NCBI GenBank assembly: GCA_947495575.1
Contig: CANLZL010000004.1
Coordinates: 124,001 to 188,000, forward strand
DNA: 64,000 nucleotides
Direction: 5' to 3'
DNA from: an uncultured Nioella sp.
GTDB lineage: Bacteria; Pseudomonadota; Alphaproteobacteria; Rhodobacterales; Rhodobacteraceae
Shown: positions 27,478-36,170 of the stretch, piece after piece
How the letters are laid out: the number at the start of each line of letters is the position of its first letter
How positions within the stretch are numbered: the stretch's first letter is position 1
Notes under the pieces: generated by a model
Database searches by the model: none
The model's input: only the letters and a program-made list of their open reading frames with translations
What the model was told of the DNA's origin: nothing
Made by a program: the position numbers and the translations under genes

Positions 27478-27960
27478 ATGTCGGAACGAAACTTTCAGGC
27501 CCGTGCCATTGGCGAGATCGCCATCAGGTGCATTGATCTTGACGCTATGGTCGCATTCTATCGCGACGTGATCGGGCTCGAGCCACTTAACGACCCGGAA
27601 AACGGCCGTATCGTGTTCCTCCGCATTGCCGAAGGTTTTGCCGGGCATACTGCGATACTGGCCCTGTTTAACCATGATGTTGAGGGCGCAGGCCAGACCC
27701 GCGGCAGCGCAAAACCGCCTAGAACCGGCCCTGCCTCATCGCTTCACCATCTTGCATTCAGCCTGCCTTGGGAGGAACAGGATGCGGTAATGGCCTGGTA
27801 CGAGAAACTTGGGCGCGACTACAATGTCGAGTACTTTGACTGGGTCGGCTGGCGCGGTGTCTTCACTTTCGACCCCGACGGCAACACTGTTGAACTTGTC
27901 GCCAAAGACCCGGACTGGGCCGACCCTTCCGATCAATCGTCCGAGACATCCGATCAGTGA
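27478..27960 (+). CDS. VOC/glyoxalase-family protein
   Basis: This 160-residue protein is a vicinal-oxygen-chelate fold member: IAIRCIDLDAMVAFYRDVIGLEP opens the first module, HHLAFSLPWEE gives a metal-ligand histidine, and FTFDPDGNTVELVAKDPDW closes the second with the conserved glutamate. The ATG at 27478 follows AAGAAAGGAAGAG; the longer frame from 27262 overlaps the preceding gene and is not needed. The substrate is unknown. Confidence 0.86.
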   Translation: MSERNFQARAIGEIAIRCIDLDAMVAFYRDVIGLEPLNDPENGRIVFLRIAEGFAGHTAILALFNHDVEGAGQTRGSAKPPRTGPASSLHHLAFSLPWEEQDAVMAWYEKLGRDYNVEYFDWVGWRGVFTFDPDGNTVELVAKDPDWADPSDQSSETSDQ

Positions 27961-28316
27961 ACCTATAGTGAAAGCGGTCATTGGTTGAGAACTCTGCAGC
28001 GTCAGCTTCGTCCCGCTGAGCGGCCGGTTACCAAATCGCCGCCGAGTGACCGATCCCAGCCCAAAGCAGTCATCGATTTTGAGCGCAGCCAAAGCCCGCA
28101 AAGAGCCCAGATTGACCAATGCTGCGGGCACTACGAATGTCCGCTTGTTGTTCCCTACGAGTTGGCACGGCAAGACCGATTGCCCGTCGGCTTCGATCTA
28201 AGATAGCATTCGTAACTGCGCGCCCGTTGCGGTCGAAGTATCTTCATTGGCGGTAGGGATTTGGCCTGTCAATTGCAGAAGTATCTTCTTCAATTTCTGA
28301 TGAGTAATTCCCAATC
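27961..28316. other. 356-bp gap, no supported gene
   Basis: The sequence between the VOC gene and the DUF2568-like gene has no credible coding frame. It looks like worn-down mobile-DNA remnant, but I match it to no element. Confidence 0.25.
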
Positions 28317-28679
28317 TTACTGCTGGAGCAGCCAAGTCAATCGTTCAACTGACAATGCGTAGTGCAATAGAACTAGGGCGACCAACGCTATTCCGGCGAG
28401 GCTGTGCCCCGCATAGTGAAAGGCCAGGCCGCCGCCCAGCAAGATGACCAGCTCGAGGCCCAATCGTGCCAGGCCGGGCACCGGAACAGGAGCATTTCCG
28501 GAGCGGCTAGGATCATCTGGAACGGCGAACACTCCCCAAAGTGTCACTACAACAACTAGCGTCAGAATGGCTGCCATAACGCGCCACCATCCATCGGTAA
28601 GGTTCCAAGCCAAAACACCGAACCCGCCCAATGCTGCAAGCTCAAGTAGGAACCGAAGTGCCAGGTTTGCAGTGTTCAT
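28317..28679 (-). CDS. YrdB/DUF2568-type membrane protein
   Basis: This 120-residue protein has four hydrophobic helices, starting NLALRFLLELAALGGFGVLAW and continuing with VMAAILTLVVVVTLWGVFAVP followed by a PDDPSRSG loop, which is the YrdB/DUF2568 pattern. Its ATG overlaps the stop of the upstream SRPBCC gene by four bases (ATGA), showing translational coupling. The function is unknown. Confidence 0.85.
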   Translation of the reverse strand: MNTANLALRFLLELAALGGFGVLAWNLTDGWWRVMAAILTLVVVVTLWGVFAVPDDPSRSGNAPVPVPGLARLGLELVILLGGGLAFHYAGHSLAGIALVALVLLHYALSVERLTWLLQQ

Positions 28680-29200
28680 GTCTTTTCTCCCGCAGTGGCT
28701 TCGACGTGTGTTTTCAGCCCTTCAAGAAGACCGATCATTCCTTTGCCGTACATACGCCGAACAAAAAGACGATCCATGATTTTGCTGATCAAACCGAAAT
28801 TCAACTTGTATACCGGGGACACGGTAACTGTCGTTCCGGAAGCGATTGCGATCAGCGTGAATCTGATATCGGCGGTTTGAAATGGCATCGTCGAACGCGT
28901 GATCCGGAAGGTACTCGCATGACGCGGCTCACAGTGAGCGACATATTCATCCAGAGATTGCGTGTCGCTGATGACGCAATGTCTGGTAGCGCCAATACCG
29001 ATTTCGTCGTTTGTTTTCTTGGATGCCATTAGGCCAGCGTTCCATTCCGCGATGGTCCCGATATCCGCAAGCGTGTTCCAAACCGCTTCCGGGCGGGCGT
29101 CGATATCGATGGTTTTGCGAAGGTAGGCATTGTTGATTCCCTGTGTTTGTGTACGGGTGGAACAGCGGTTTCTCGGCTGCACATGCCTGGACGAGACCAA
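28676..29200 (-). CDS. SRPBCC-family protein (START-like), start uncertain, possibly frameshifted
   Basis: About 150-174 residues. The START-like fold is visible from YLRKTIDIDARPEAVWNTLADIGTIAEWN through FQTADIRFTLIAIASGTTVTVSP to a C-terminal helix (MIGLLEGLKTHVEATAGE). The frame has no ATG near the expected start. An ATG with AGGGA at good spacing does exist at 29130, but one base out of frame with YLRKT. So either a TTG/GTG start upstream (29200 or 29182) is used, or a one-base deletion has occurred just after the natural start. It overlaps the DUF2568 gene. Confidence 0.65.
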   Translation of the reverse strand: MVSSRHVQPRNRCSTRTQTQGINNAYLRKTIDIDARPEAVWNTLADIGTIAEWNAGLMASKKTNDEIGIGATRHCVISDTQSLDEYVAHCEPRHASTFRITRSTMPFQTADIRFTLIAIASGTTVTVSPVYKLNFGLISKIMDRLFVRRMYGKGMIGLLEGLKTHVEATAGEKT

Positions 29201-29217
29201 GGTCCGGTGTATTGGTG

Positions 29218-29540
29218 TTAGCCCCTCTGTTCGGAGCGCTCTTTGAGGGCTTGGTTCATCGCCTCAAAGCCGTTCTCGGTGTCTTCGCCGATCAGAGCGA
29301 TAAGGGGGTAGGCCAGGATGCCTCTGAAGGTCTCGCCGTGGTGCAGGATCGTCGTGCCGCGATCAGTTTCTTCGAGAATGAAATAGTGTTCGCCATCGAA
29401 GACACCGCGAAAGCCCAACCTGCCGACCCAACGGAGTTCGGTGTCCTCGTCCGCATTCAGAACTTCTGGTGTGAAGTCCATCGGCGCATTGCCCTCAGAT
29501 TGGATTGTGACATTCAGATACGTTCTGCAGCCCACACCAC
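29218..29540 (-). pseudogene. SRPBCC gene fragment lacking its N-terminus
   Basis: The frame encodes the C-terminal two thirds of an SRPBCC domain (TPEVLNADEDTELRWVGRLGFRGVFDGEHYFILEE and GFEAMNQALKERSEQ). The first 40 or so residues expected for the fold are missing, and homology stops near 29530-29540, where a LysR fragment begins on the other strand. An in-frame ATG at 29559 lies beyond the homology, so a truncated product could still be made. Confidence 0.6.
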
Positions 29541-29542
29541 GA

Positions 29543-29785
29543 TTGATTGCAAATGACATGCGTTCGATGCTGCATTTTGCCGAGCAAGGCCTGGGGCTTG
29601 CTTATGTCTATGCCGAGATCGCCGCGCCTTATTTCCGAGATAAAAAACTGGTCCGCTTGTTGGCCGATCATCTGTCGGGTCTACCGCAATACTCGATTAA
29701 CTATCTTAGCAAGCGGCATATGCCGCGCCGATTGCGGGCATTTCTGGATTTGGCGAAAAGTTCTGTCCGGCAGAACAAGACCTAA
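29543..29785 (+). pseudogene. LysR regulator C-terminal fragment
   Basis: About 80 codons correspond to the last part of a LysR effector domain: LIANDMRSMLHFAEQGLGLAYVY, then APYFRDKKLVRLLADHLSG and a final MPRRLRAFLDLAK. There is no DNA-binding domain upstream; the sequence passes directly into the antisense of the SRPBCC fragment. This marks a recombination or deletion point. Confidence 0.65.
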
Positions 29786-29880
29786 GCGCGAAGTTTTCCG
29801 CAGTGTTGCCTTAGGCAACGCCGTGGAACCGGGTGGAAATCGGGGTGGGACGACGTCAGGCCTGGGAGGAAATTGTCATC

Positions 29881-30357
29881 TCAACTCAGGTCTGGGAAGA
29901 CATTGCTTCTTTTGACAACGCCATAGACAAAACTCGTGTCGATGGAACTCACAGCCCCAATAGGATGCAGGCGCATTCGCACGAACCGTTCATAATCTTC
30001 CAGATCGGCGACCATAACGCGCAACAGGTAGTCCGAAAGCCCCGTCATCACGAAGCAATCCAAAACCTCCGGGATGGCTTTAACCCGCGATTCAAATAGC
30101 GACACGGCTTCCTCATTGTGTTTTTCCAGAGTGATCCGCACGAAAACAGTGACCGCGAGACCATAGGCTTTGGGGTCGGCCTCGGCGCTATAGCCTGTGA
30201 TGACCCCGGCCTTCTCGAGGTTTTTTACCCTCCGCAAACAGGGCGATGGAGAGAGGTTGATCTCTTCCGCCAGATCCAGATTCGTCAGCCGCCCATCGCG
30301 TTGCAAGGCGCGGACGATCTTGCGGTCCGTTTCGTCCATTTCGAATTTTTTTGGCAT
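29881..30357 (-). CDS. mdeR: Lrp/AsnC-family regulator of the methionine-degradation genes
   Basis: This 158-residue protein has an Lrp helix-turn-helix (MDETDRKIVRALQRDGRLTNLDLAEEINLSPSPCLRRVKNLEKAGVI) and an AsnC effector domain (IPEVLDCFVMTGLSDYLLRVMV). It is divergent from the methionine gamma-lyase gene, with 93 bases between starts. In Pseudomonas putida an Lrp-type activator, MdeR, is encoded next to mdeAB and controls it; the same gene types in the same order support the name here, though I infer orthology from context. Confidence 0.82.
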   Translation of the reverse strand: MPKKFEMDETDRKIVRALQRDGRLTNLDLAEEINLSPSPCLRRVKNLEKAGVITGYSAEADPKAYGLAVTVFVRITLEKHNEEAVSLFESRVKAIPEVLDCFVMTGLSDYLLRVMVADLEDYERFVRMRLHPIGAVSSIDTSFVYGVVKRSNVFPDLS

Positions 30358-30450
30358 AATGTTTCAATTTGACCCCGAAATGAGCAAGGAATAGCAATCA
30401 AATGCCCTTTGACTTGGCTCATTATGCTAGAGAAGCAAGGAGTGAGTCAA

Positions 30451-31653
30451 ATGAACGGTACCGGCAAAGGTTTTTCAACGCGCGCAATCCATATAGGGCA
30501 TGACCCCCGGGAGAGTCAGGGGGCGTTGAACCCTCCGATTTATATGTCGTCGACCTTTACTTTTGACAGTGCCGAGGCGGGTGGCGCGATGTTTTCTGGC
30601 GAGCAGCCCGGGCATTTCTACTCGCGGATTTCAAACCCAACCCTGGATGTGCTGGAAACGCGCATTGCTGACCTTGAGGGGGCAGAGGCGGGGTTAGGAA
30701 CCGCCTCGGGGATGGGGGCGATCACCTCGACCTTGTGGTCGCTGGTTCAGGCTGGCGATGAGGTGATTATCGATAAAACACTCTATGGATGTACCTTCGC
30801 CTTTTTGACCCACGGCCTGCCACGGTTTGGCGTAAAGGTGACTTTGGTCGATATGACCAATCCGCTAAACCTTGCGCAGGTGATCGGTGCACAAACCAAA
30901 GTGGTGTATTTCGAGACCCCGGCAAATCCAAATAACCGGTTGATCGATATCGCGGCCGTTTCCGAGATTGCGCATAAGCATGGTGCCAAGGTCGTTGTCG
31001 ATAACACCTATGCGACGCCGGTGATCACGCGCCCGATTGAACATGGCGCAGATATCGTCGTGCATTCAGCAACCAAATTCCTCAGCGGACATGGCGATGT
31101 GATTGCTGGTCTTGTTGTCGGTTCTGCAGAAGAAATCGCCAATATCCGGCTAGTTGGGGTGAAGGATATGACGGGTGCCGTCATGTCGCCGCTCACTGCA
31201 ATGCTACTGCTGCGGGGGATTAAAACCCTGGATTTGCGGATGGCACGTCATTGCGAAACCGCGGCAAAGGTCGCGGACGCACTGCAATCGCATCCTGCGG
31301 TATTGAAAGTGTCCTATCCGGGGCTTGCCGGCTTTGATCAGCGCGCATTGGCAGAGCGTCAAATGTCCAAATTTGGCGGCATGATCCCGTTTGAAGTGGT
31401 TGGCGGTAAACCCGGCGGTATCGCCATGATGAACCGGCTGAACCTGATCCAGCGCGCCGTTAGCCTCGGGGATGCCGAGAGCCTCATTCAGCACCCCGCC
31501 AGCATGACTCATTCGACCTATTCCCCGGAAGAGCGTGCCGCCCACGGGATCGGCGAGGGCCTGGTGCGCCTGTCGGTCGGTTTAGAAGATGCAGGAGACA
31601 TCATTGACGACCTGATGGAGGCCTTGGGTCAGCACAATTCCTACGCGGCCTAA
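30451..31653 (+). CDS. mdeA: L-methionine gamma-lyase
   Basis: This PLP enzyme splits methionine into methanethiol, 2-oxobutyrate and ammonia. The 400-residue protein has FYSRISNPTLDVLE, the PLP lysine K209 in HSATKFLSGHGD, and the C-terminal AVSLGDAESLIQHPASMTHS. The marker of true methionine gamma-lyases, a cysteine in the substrate-activating loop (Cys116 in P. putida), is present as C114 in LYGCTFAF. The ATG at 30451 follows GGAGTGAG, so the frame starting at 30409 is too long. It heads a run of four genes ending with an AceE-like gene. Confidence 0.93.
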   Translation: MNGTGKGFSTRAIHIGHDPRESQGALNPPIYMSSTFTFDSAEAGGAMFSGEQPGHFYSRISNPTLDVLETRIADLEGAEAGLGTASGMGAITSTLWSLVQAGDEVIIDKTLYGCTFAFLTHGLPRFGVKVTLVDMTNPLNLAQVIGAQTKVVYFETPANPNNRLIDIAAVSEIAHKHGAKVVVDNTYATPVITRPIEHGADIVVHSATKFLSGHGDVIAGLVVGSAEEIANIRLVGVKDMTGAVMSPLTAMLLLRGIKTLDLRMARHCETAAKVADALQSHPAVLKVSYPGLAGFDQRALAERQMSKFGGMIPFEVVGGKPGGIAMMNRLNLIQRAVSLGDAESLIQHPASMTHSTYSPEERAAHGIGEGLVRLSVGLEDAGDIIDDLMEALGQHNSYAA

Positions 31654-31713
31654 GAGAGCCCACAGAGATCGATCTGCAAAAAAAGATGGCGCCGAGGCGC
31701 CTGCAATGGAGAA

Positions 31714-33039
31714 ATGACAATGTCCAAGACACCAGTGATGGGCGATCCAAACAGTGTTTCACCCAACAGTACCCGCGATGGTTGGATCAACAAGTTGGAT
31801 CGCAAACGGGCAGAAGGACCGTTTTTTGACGGTCATCGAGTGCGCAACCAGGGGTTTTCTACTCAAGCGGTTCATGCCGGGACCCATGATGATCCTCGTA
31901 CCGGGGCGGTAGGAACGCCGATTTATCAGGCGTCGACCTTCATTCTGGGCGAAGACCAATACGGCTCTGTCGAAGGCGGCTTTGCCCGCGACCGGTTCAT
32001 CTATTCGCGCTATGGCAACCCATCCCAATGGGCGGTGCAGGAAAAGCTGGCCACATTGGAGGGCGCGGAGTCTGCGATTGTCTTTAGCTCAGGCATGGCG
32101 GCCATCACCGCAAGCGTCCTTGCGCTGGTCGATAAGGGTGCCCATGTGGTGGCGGCAAGCGACCTCTATGGCGGAACATTCAACCTTTTCAATCAGGAGT
32201 TCCCATCGCTCGGCATGTCTGCGACGTTGGTCGATTCCTATGATTTGGAGGCGATTGAGGCCGCGATCCAGCCCAATACACAAATGCTGTATTTCGAAGT
32301 AATCACCAACCCGGTCTTGAAAGTCGTCGATATTCCCGCCTTGGTCGAGATCGCTAAGCGACATCAGATCCGTTTGGTGGTCGATAGCACCTTTGCGCCG
32401 CCGCCGGTCATGCGCCCGTTGGAGCTTGGCGTTGATCTGGTGATCCATTCCGCCTCGAAATACCTCAACGGGCATTCCGATCTGATCGCCGGTGTTGCTG
32501 CTGGACCGCGAAAGCTGGTTGATCAAATTTGGCCGCGCCTTTTGAACTACGGTGGTTCGCTTGATCCGCATGCCTGTTTTCTGTTGGAGCGCGGGTTGAA
32601 GACCCTGCCAATCCGGATGCGCGCCCATGAAGAAAGCGCAACGGCGCTGGCGAAATATCTTGAGACCCATCCGGCGGTTGATCGTGTTCTATACCCGATG
32701 TTGCCCAGTCACCCCGATCATGCGCGGGCCAAGCAACTGATGAAAATGGGTACTGGCAACGTCACCTTCTTTGTGAAGGGCGGCGATATGGCCGCGCTGA
32801 AGCTGATGAACCATCTGCGTCTGCCCAAGCAGGCGACCAGCCTTGGGGGCGTCGAAAGTCTGATCAGCCTTCCCTTCAACTCATCTCAGGCCACGATGAC
32901 CTCGCGCCAAAGGGCTGCCATCGGCATTGATCCGGGATGTGTCCGCCTTTCGGTTGGCATCGAGGATGCTTCCGACCTCATCGCAGATTTTGAACAGGCG
33001 TTTACCGCCATCTCGACCAAGGAAATGACTGATGCGTAA
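31714..33039 (+). CDS. Cys/Met-metabolism PLP-dependent enzyme (gamma-family), role uncertain
   Basis: This is about 440 residues; the ATG at 31720 has the better-placed GGAG, but 31714 is also possible. Family features are GFSTQAVHAGTHDD, YSRYGNPSQWAVQEKLATLEGAES and the PLP lysine (about residue 247) in HSASKYLNGHSDLIAG. The cysteine that defines methionine gamma-lyase is glycine here (LYGGTFNLF). An N-terminal extension of about 50 residues precedes the usual start of the fold. It could be a cystathionine lyase/synthase-like enzyme or act on another sulfur amino acid. Its end overlaps the OsmC gene by 8 bases. Confidence 0.85.
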   Translation: MTMSKTPVMGDPNSVSPNSTRDGWINKLDRKRAEGPFFDGHRVRNQGFSTQAVHAGTHDDPRTGAVGTPIYQASTFILGEDQYGSVEGGFARDRFIYSRYGNPSQWAVQEKLATLEGAESAIVFSSGMAAITASVLALVDKGAHVVAASDLYGGTFNLFNQEFPSLGMSATLVDSYDLEAIEAAIQPNTQMLYFEVITNPVLKVVDIPALVEIAKRHQIRLVVDSTFAPPPVMRPLELGVDLVIHSASKYLNGHSDLIAGVAAGPRKLVDQIWPRLLNYGGSLDPHACFLLERGLKTLPIRMRAHEESATALAKYLETHPAVDRVLYPMLPSHPDHARAKQLMKMGTGNVTFFVKGGDMAALKLMNHLRLPKQATSLGGVESLISLPFNSSQATMTSRQRAAIGIDPGCVRLSVGIEDASDLIADFEQAFTAISTKEMTDA

Positions 33040-33583
33040 TAACATTCCCACCGCCGCACTGAGCGAGTTTGTGAACGAAGTTGCCGATGCCCCGGAAGAG
33101 GGGCTGATGAGCTACGGGCTTGAATTGGATTGGGAGAGCGGCACGCGGTCGCGCGCGCAAACCAAACCCATGCTGATCGGGCCGCATCGCGTCAGCCGGT
33201 CATTCACTTGGAAAGCGGACGAACCGCGGCAATTGATGGGCAACAACCATGGCCCAAACCCGCAGGAATTGCTGTTATCGGGTCTTGGATCCTGCATGAT
33301 GGTGGCGTTTGTCGCTGGCGCGACCGCTGAAGCTATCCAGTTGGAATCGGTGAAAATCGACTTTGACGGCACACTGGATCTACGTGGCTTCATGGGGCTC
33401 GGCACCAATTCCACTGTTGGGTTCCCCGAGATCAATTACACGATTCATGTCACTGGCGACGCCACAGCAGAGCAGTTCGAGGATCTGCACCGCAAGTCAG
33501 TTGCCCATAGTCCGAACGCCCAGACCATCGTGAACCCGGTCGCGCTGACTGGCGAGATTATCTGCACCCAAATTGAAGGCTGA
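33032..33583 (+). CDS. OsmC-family protein
   Basis: This 183-residue OsmC/Ohr-fold protein has the first conserved cysteine, C88, in LSGLGSCMMVAFVAGA. The second cysteine used by thiol peroxidases of the family is replaced by serine (S160 in SVAHSPNAQT). So it may not be a classic hydroperoxide reductase; other OsmC relatives of this kind are uncharacterised. Translation is coupled to the preceding PLP-enzyme gene by an 8-base overlap, which links it to handling methanethiol or another sulfur product by context only. Confidence 0.85.
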   Translation: MRNNIPTAALSEFVNEVADAPEEGLMSYGLELDWESGTRSRAQTKPMLIGPHRVSRSFTWKADEPRQLMGNNHGPNPQELLLSGLGSCMMVAFVAGATAEAIQLESVKIDFDGTLDLRGFMGLGTNSTVGFPEINYTIHVTGDATAEQFEDLHRKSVAHSPNAQTIVNPVALTGEIICTQIEG

Positions 33584-33630
33584 GGTGGCCAAGCCCCCGC
33601 CCTCCAAACATCCCTGAAAGGACAGCGCAA

Positions 33631-36009
33631 ATGTCTGCCCCTGACCTGAAACATTTGAAAACCGTTGAGCAGCGTTTGCTTTGGCTGTCTCACTGGATGA
33701 TCCACAACGCCAACCACCTGCGTCCGAAGGGGGATGGTATCAAAGTGGGGGGGCATCAGGCGTCCTCGGCTTCGATGGTGTCTATAATGACGGCGCTTTA
33801 TTTTTCTGCGCTGCGCCCCGAAGATCGGGTGGCCGTCAAGCCGCATGCCTCGCCGATCTTTCACGCGATCCAGTATCTGATGGGCAACCAGACACGAGAA
33901 AAGATGGAGAATTTTCGCGGCTACGGCGGAGTGCAAAGCTATCCCAGTCGGACCAAAGATATCGACGATGTCGATTTCTCTACCGGCTCGGTTGGCCTGG
34001 GCGTTGCCATTACCTCTTTTGCCTCGGTAATTCAGGACTATATCGCCGCCAAGAACTGGGGCCGCGATACCAAGATGGGCCGGATGGTGGCGCTGGTCGG
34101 CGATGCCGAACTGGATGAGGGCAACATCTATGAAGCCCTGCAGGAAGGCTGGAAGAACGACCTGCGCAACACCTGGTGGATCATCGATTATAACCGCCAA
34201 TCGCTGGACGGGATCGTGCGCGAGGGCCTATTTGAACGGGTCGAAAAGATCTTCGACGCCTTCGGTTGGGACGTTGTACGCGTCAAATACGGCGCTTTGC
34301 AGCGGGCCGCTTTTGAAGAACCCGGGGGCGACAGGTTGCGCGACTGGATCGACGCATGTCCCAACCAGGAGTATTCTGCGTTGACCTTCATGGGCGGGGC
34401 CGTCTGGCGCAAACGCCTGATGGATGACCTCGGCGATCAGGGCGATGTCACGGCGCTATTGGAGCGGCGCAGTGATGCGGAGCTTGCTGCGTTGATGGAG
34501 AACTTGGGCGGCAATTGCGTTGAGACCATGGTTCAGACTTTTGATGCTATCGATCATGACCGACCAACATGCTTCTTGGCCTATACGATCAAGGGCTGGG
34601 GCACACCGATTGCGGGTCACAAAGACAATCATGGCGGGCTAATGAACAAAACCCAGATGGGTGAATGGCAGCGTTTTATGGGCGTTGCCGAGGGCCAGGA
34701 GTGGGAGCCGTTTGCGACGATCGACGATATCGCCGGGTTGAAGGCTTTTCTGGACGATGTGCCGTTCTTTCAGCGCTATCCCCGTCGGTTCAATGATGAT
34801 CAGATTGACGTGCCAGCCATCGGATTCAGTTCGGAACGCGAGATCTCGACCCAGACGGCTTTTGGCAAGATCCTCGATGAGCTTTCCAAAGGGGACAGCC
34901 TTTTGGCCGAGCGCATTGTCACGACCTCGCCTGACGTGACAGGAACAACCAGCCTGGGGCCGTGGGTCAATCGCCGAAAACTCTTTGCCCGCGACGAGAT
35001 GGCCGATGCTTTCATCGAACACCGCATCCCTTCGACCGCAAAATGGGAGTTTACCCCAGAAGGGCAGCATGTGGAACTGGGCATTGCCGAGATGAACCTC
35101 TTCCTGCTTTTGGCTGCAGCCGGGCTGAGCCATAGCCTGTGGGGGAAGCGCCTGATCCCGATTGGTACGGTCTATGATCCCTTCATTCATCGCGGCCTCG
35201 ATGCACTGAATTATGCCTGCTACCAAGATGCGCGGTTCATGATTGTTGGGACGCCATCAGGGGTCACGCTGGCACCCGAAGGCGGCGCGCATCAATCCAT
35301 CGGAACCCCCCTGACAGGAATGAGTCAGGATGGGCTGGCCAGTTTTGAACCGGCCTTTGCCGATGAGCTGGCCGTGATCATGGAATGGGCCTTCGACTAT
35401 ATGCAGCGCAATGGCGAAGGGGACCCGGATGAACGCACATGGCTCAGGGATGAAACCGGAGGATCGGTCTATCTGCGGCTGACCACAAACCCGATCGAGC
35501 AACCCGGAAAACGCGTTGATGAGGCGTTTCGGCAAGGCGCCATTGACGGGGCTTATTGGATGCGCAAGCCGGGCCCGAATTGCGAAGTCGTTATCGCCTA
35601 CCAAGGTGCGGTTGCGCCAGAGGTGATCAAAGCGGCCGGGATGATTGGCGAGGGCCGGCGCGATATCGGTGTTCTCTCCGTGACATCAGCAGACCGGCTG
35701 AATGCAGGATGGACCGCCGCGCAGCGCGCTCGGTCTCGCGGAAATGCTGTTGCGCGGTCCCACATCGAGGCCTTGATGGAAGACTTGCCACCTCATTGTA
35801 AGATCATCACTGTCATTGATGGCCACCCTGCCACTTTGTCCTGGCTGGGATCTGTTTCCGGGCACCAGACGATCCCGATAGGTGTCGAGCATTTCGGCCA
35901 AACTGGTACAATCGGCGATCTCTATCGCCATCACGGGATGGACGCGGCAGCCATTGTCGAAAAGGTCAACGGACTGACTCACGGACGGCCAACCCGGTTG
36001 GTTTCGTGA
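33631..36009 (+). CDS. mdeB: AceE-like thiamine-dependent 2-oxo-acid dehydrogenase E1 (MdeB-like)
   Basis: This 792-residue protein resembles the homodimeric pyruvate dehydrogenase E1. The thiamine diphosphate motif runs from G157-D158 (GDAELDEG) to N188 (DYNRQSLDG). Earlier HASPIFHAIQYLMG and later LGIAEMNLFLLLAAAGLSHS are typical AceE segments. It is somewhat shorter than E. coli AceE. In P. putida the gene after mdeA encodes such a protein, thought to use 2-oxobutyrate from methionine. No E2 or E3 gene is nearby, so a housekeeping E2/E3 would have to serve it. AAAGGACAG precedes the ATG. Confidence 0.88.
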   Translation: MSAPDLKHLKTVEQRLLWLSHWMIHNANHLRPKGDGIKVGGHQASSASMVSIMTALYFSALRPEDRVAVKPHASPIFHAIQYLMGNQTREKMENFRGYGGVQSYPSRTKDIDDVDFSTGSVGLGVAITSFASVIQDYIAAKNWGRDTKMGRMVALVGDAELDEGNIYEALQEGWKNDLRNTWWIIDYNRQSLDGIVREGLFERVEKIFDAFGWDVVRVKYGALQRAAFEEPGGDRLRDWIDACPNQEYSALTFMGGAVWRKRLMDDLGDQGDVTALLERRSDAELAALMENLGGNCVETMVQTFDAIDHDRPTCFLAYTIKGWGTPIAGHKDNHGGLMNKTQMGEWQRFMGVAEGQEWEPFATIDDIAGLKAFLDDVPFFQRYPRRFNDDQIDVPAIGFSSEREISTQTAFGKILDELSKGDSLLAERIVTTSPDVTGTTSLGPWVNRRKLFARDEMADAFIEHRIPSTAKWEFTPEGQHVELGIAEMNLFLLLAAAGLSHSLWGKRLIPIGTVYDPFIHRGLDALNYACYQDARFMIVGTPSGVTLAPEGGAHQSIGTPLTGMSQDGLASFEPAFADELAVIMEWAFDYMQRNGEGDPDERTWLRDETGGSVYLRLTTNPIEQPGKRVDEAFRQGAIDGAYWMRKPGPNCEVVIAYQGAVAPEVIKAAGMIGEGRRDIGVLSVTSADRLNAGWTAAQRARSRGNAVARSHIEALMEDLPPHCKIITVIDGHPATLSWLGSVSGHQTIPIGVEHFGQTGTIGDLYRHHGMDAAAIVEKVNGLTHGRPTRLVS

Positions 36010-36075
36010 GCTCATAAAAAGCGCAGTAGCCGATGCCCGGCCCCTGCACAACACCACGCTCTCCCTGAGTGCAGC

Positions 36076-36109
36076 AACCAAGGTTATCCCCATTCGGGTA
36101 ATCTTGGTT
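36076..36109 (+). terminator. Hairpin after mdeB
   Basis: An inverted repeat with arms 36076-36090 and 36096-36109 (two mismatches) and a 5-base loop is followed by GCGATTTTGTT. It probably ends the mdeA-mdeB transcript before the TetR gene. Confidence 0.55.
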
Positions 36110-36126
36110 GCGATTTTGTTCGGATA

Positions 36127-36132
36127 TGTACA
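36127..36132. promoter_or_regulatory. TGTACA motif upstream of the TetR gene
   Basis: A palindromic TGTACA within ATATGTACAATAT lies 39 bases before the TetR start. The same GTACA half-sites occur in the promoter region of the next gene (36875-36910), suggesting one regulator acts at both, including on its own gene. Confidence 0.4.
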
Positions 36133-36170
36133 ATATCATTGGTTCTAGAGTCTGGTGTGAAGGGCGTAGA

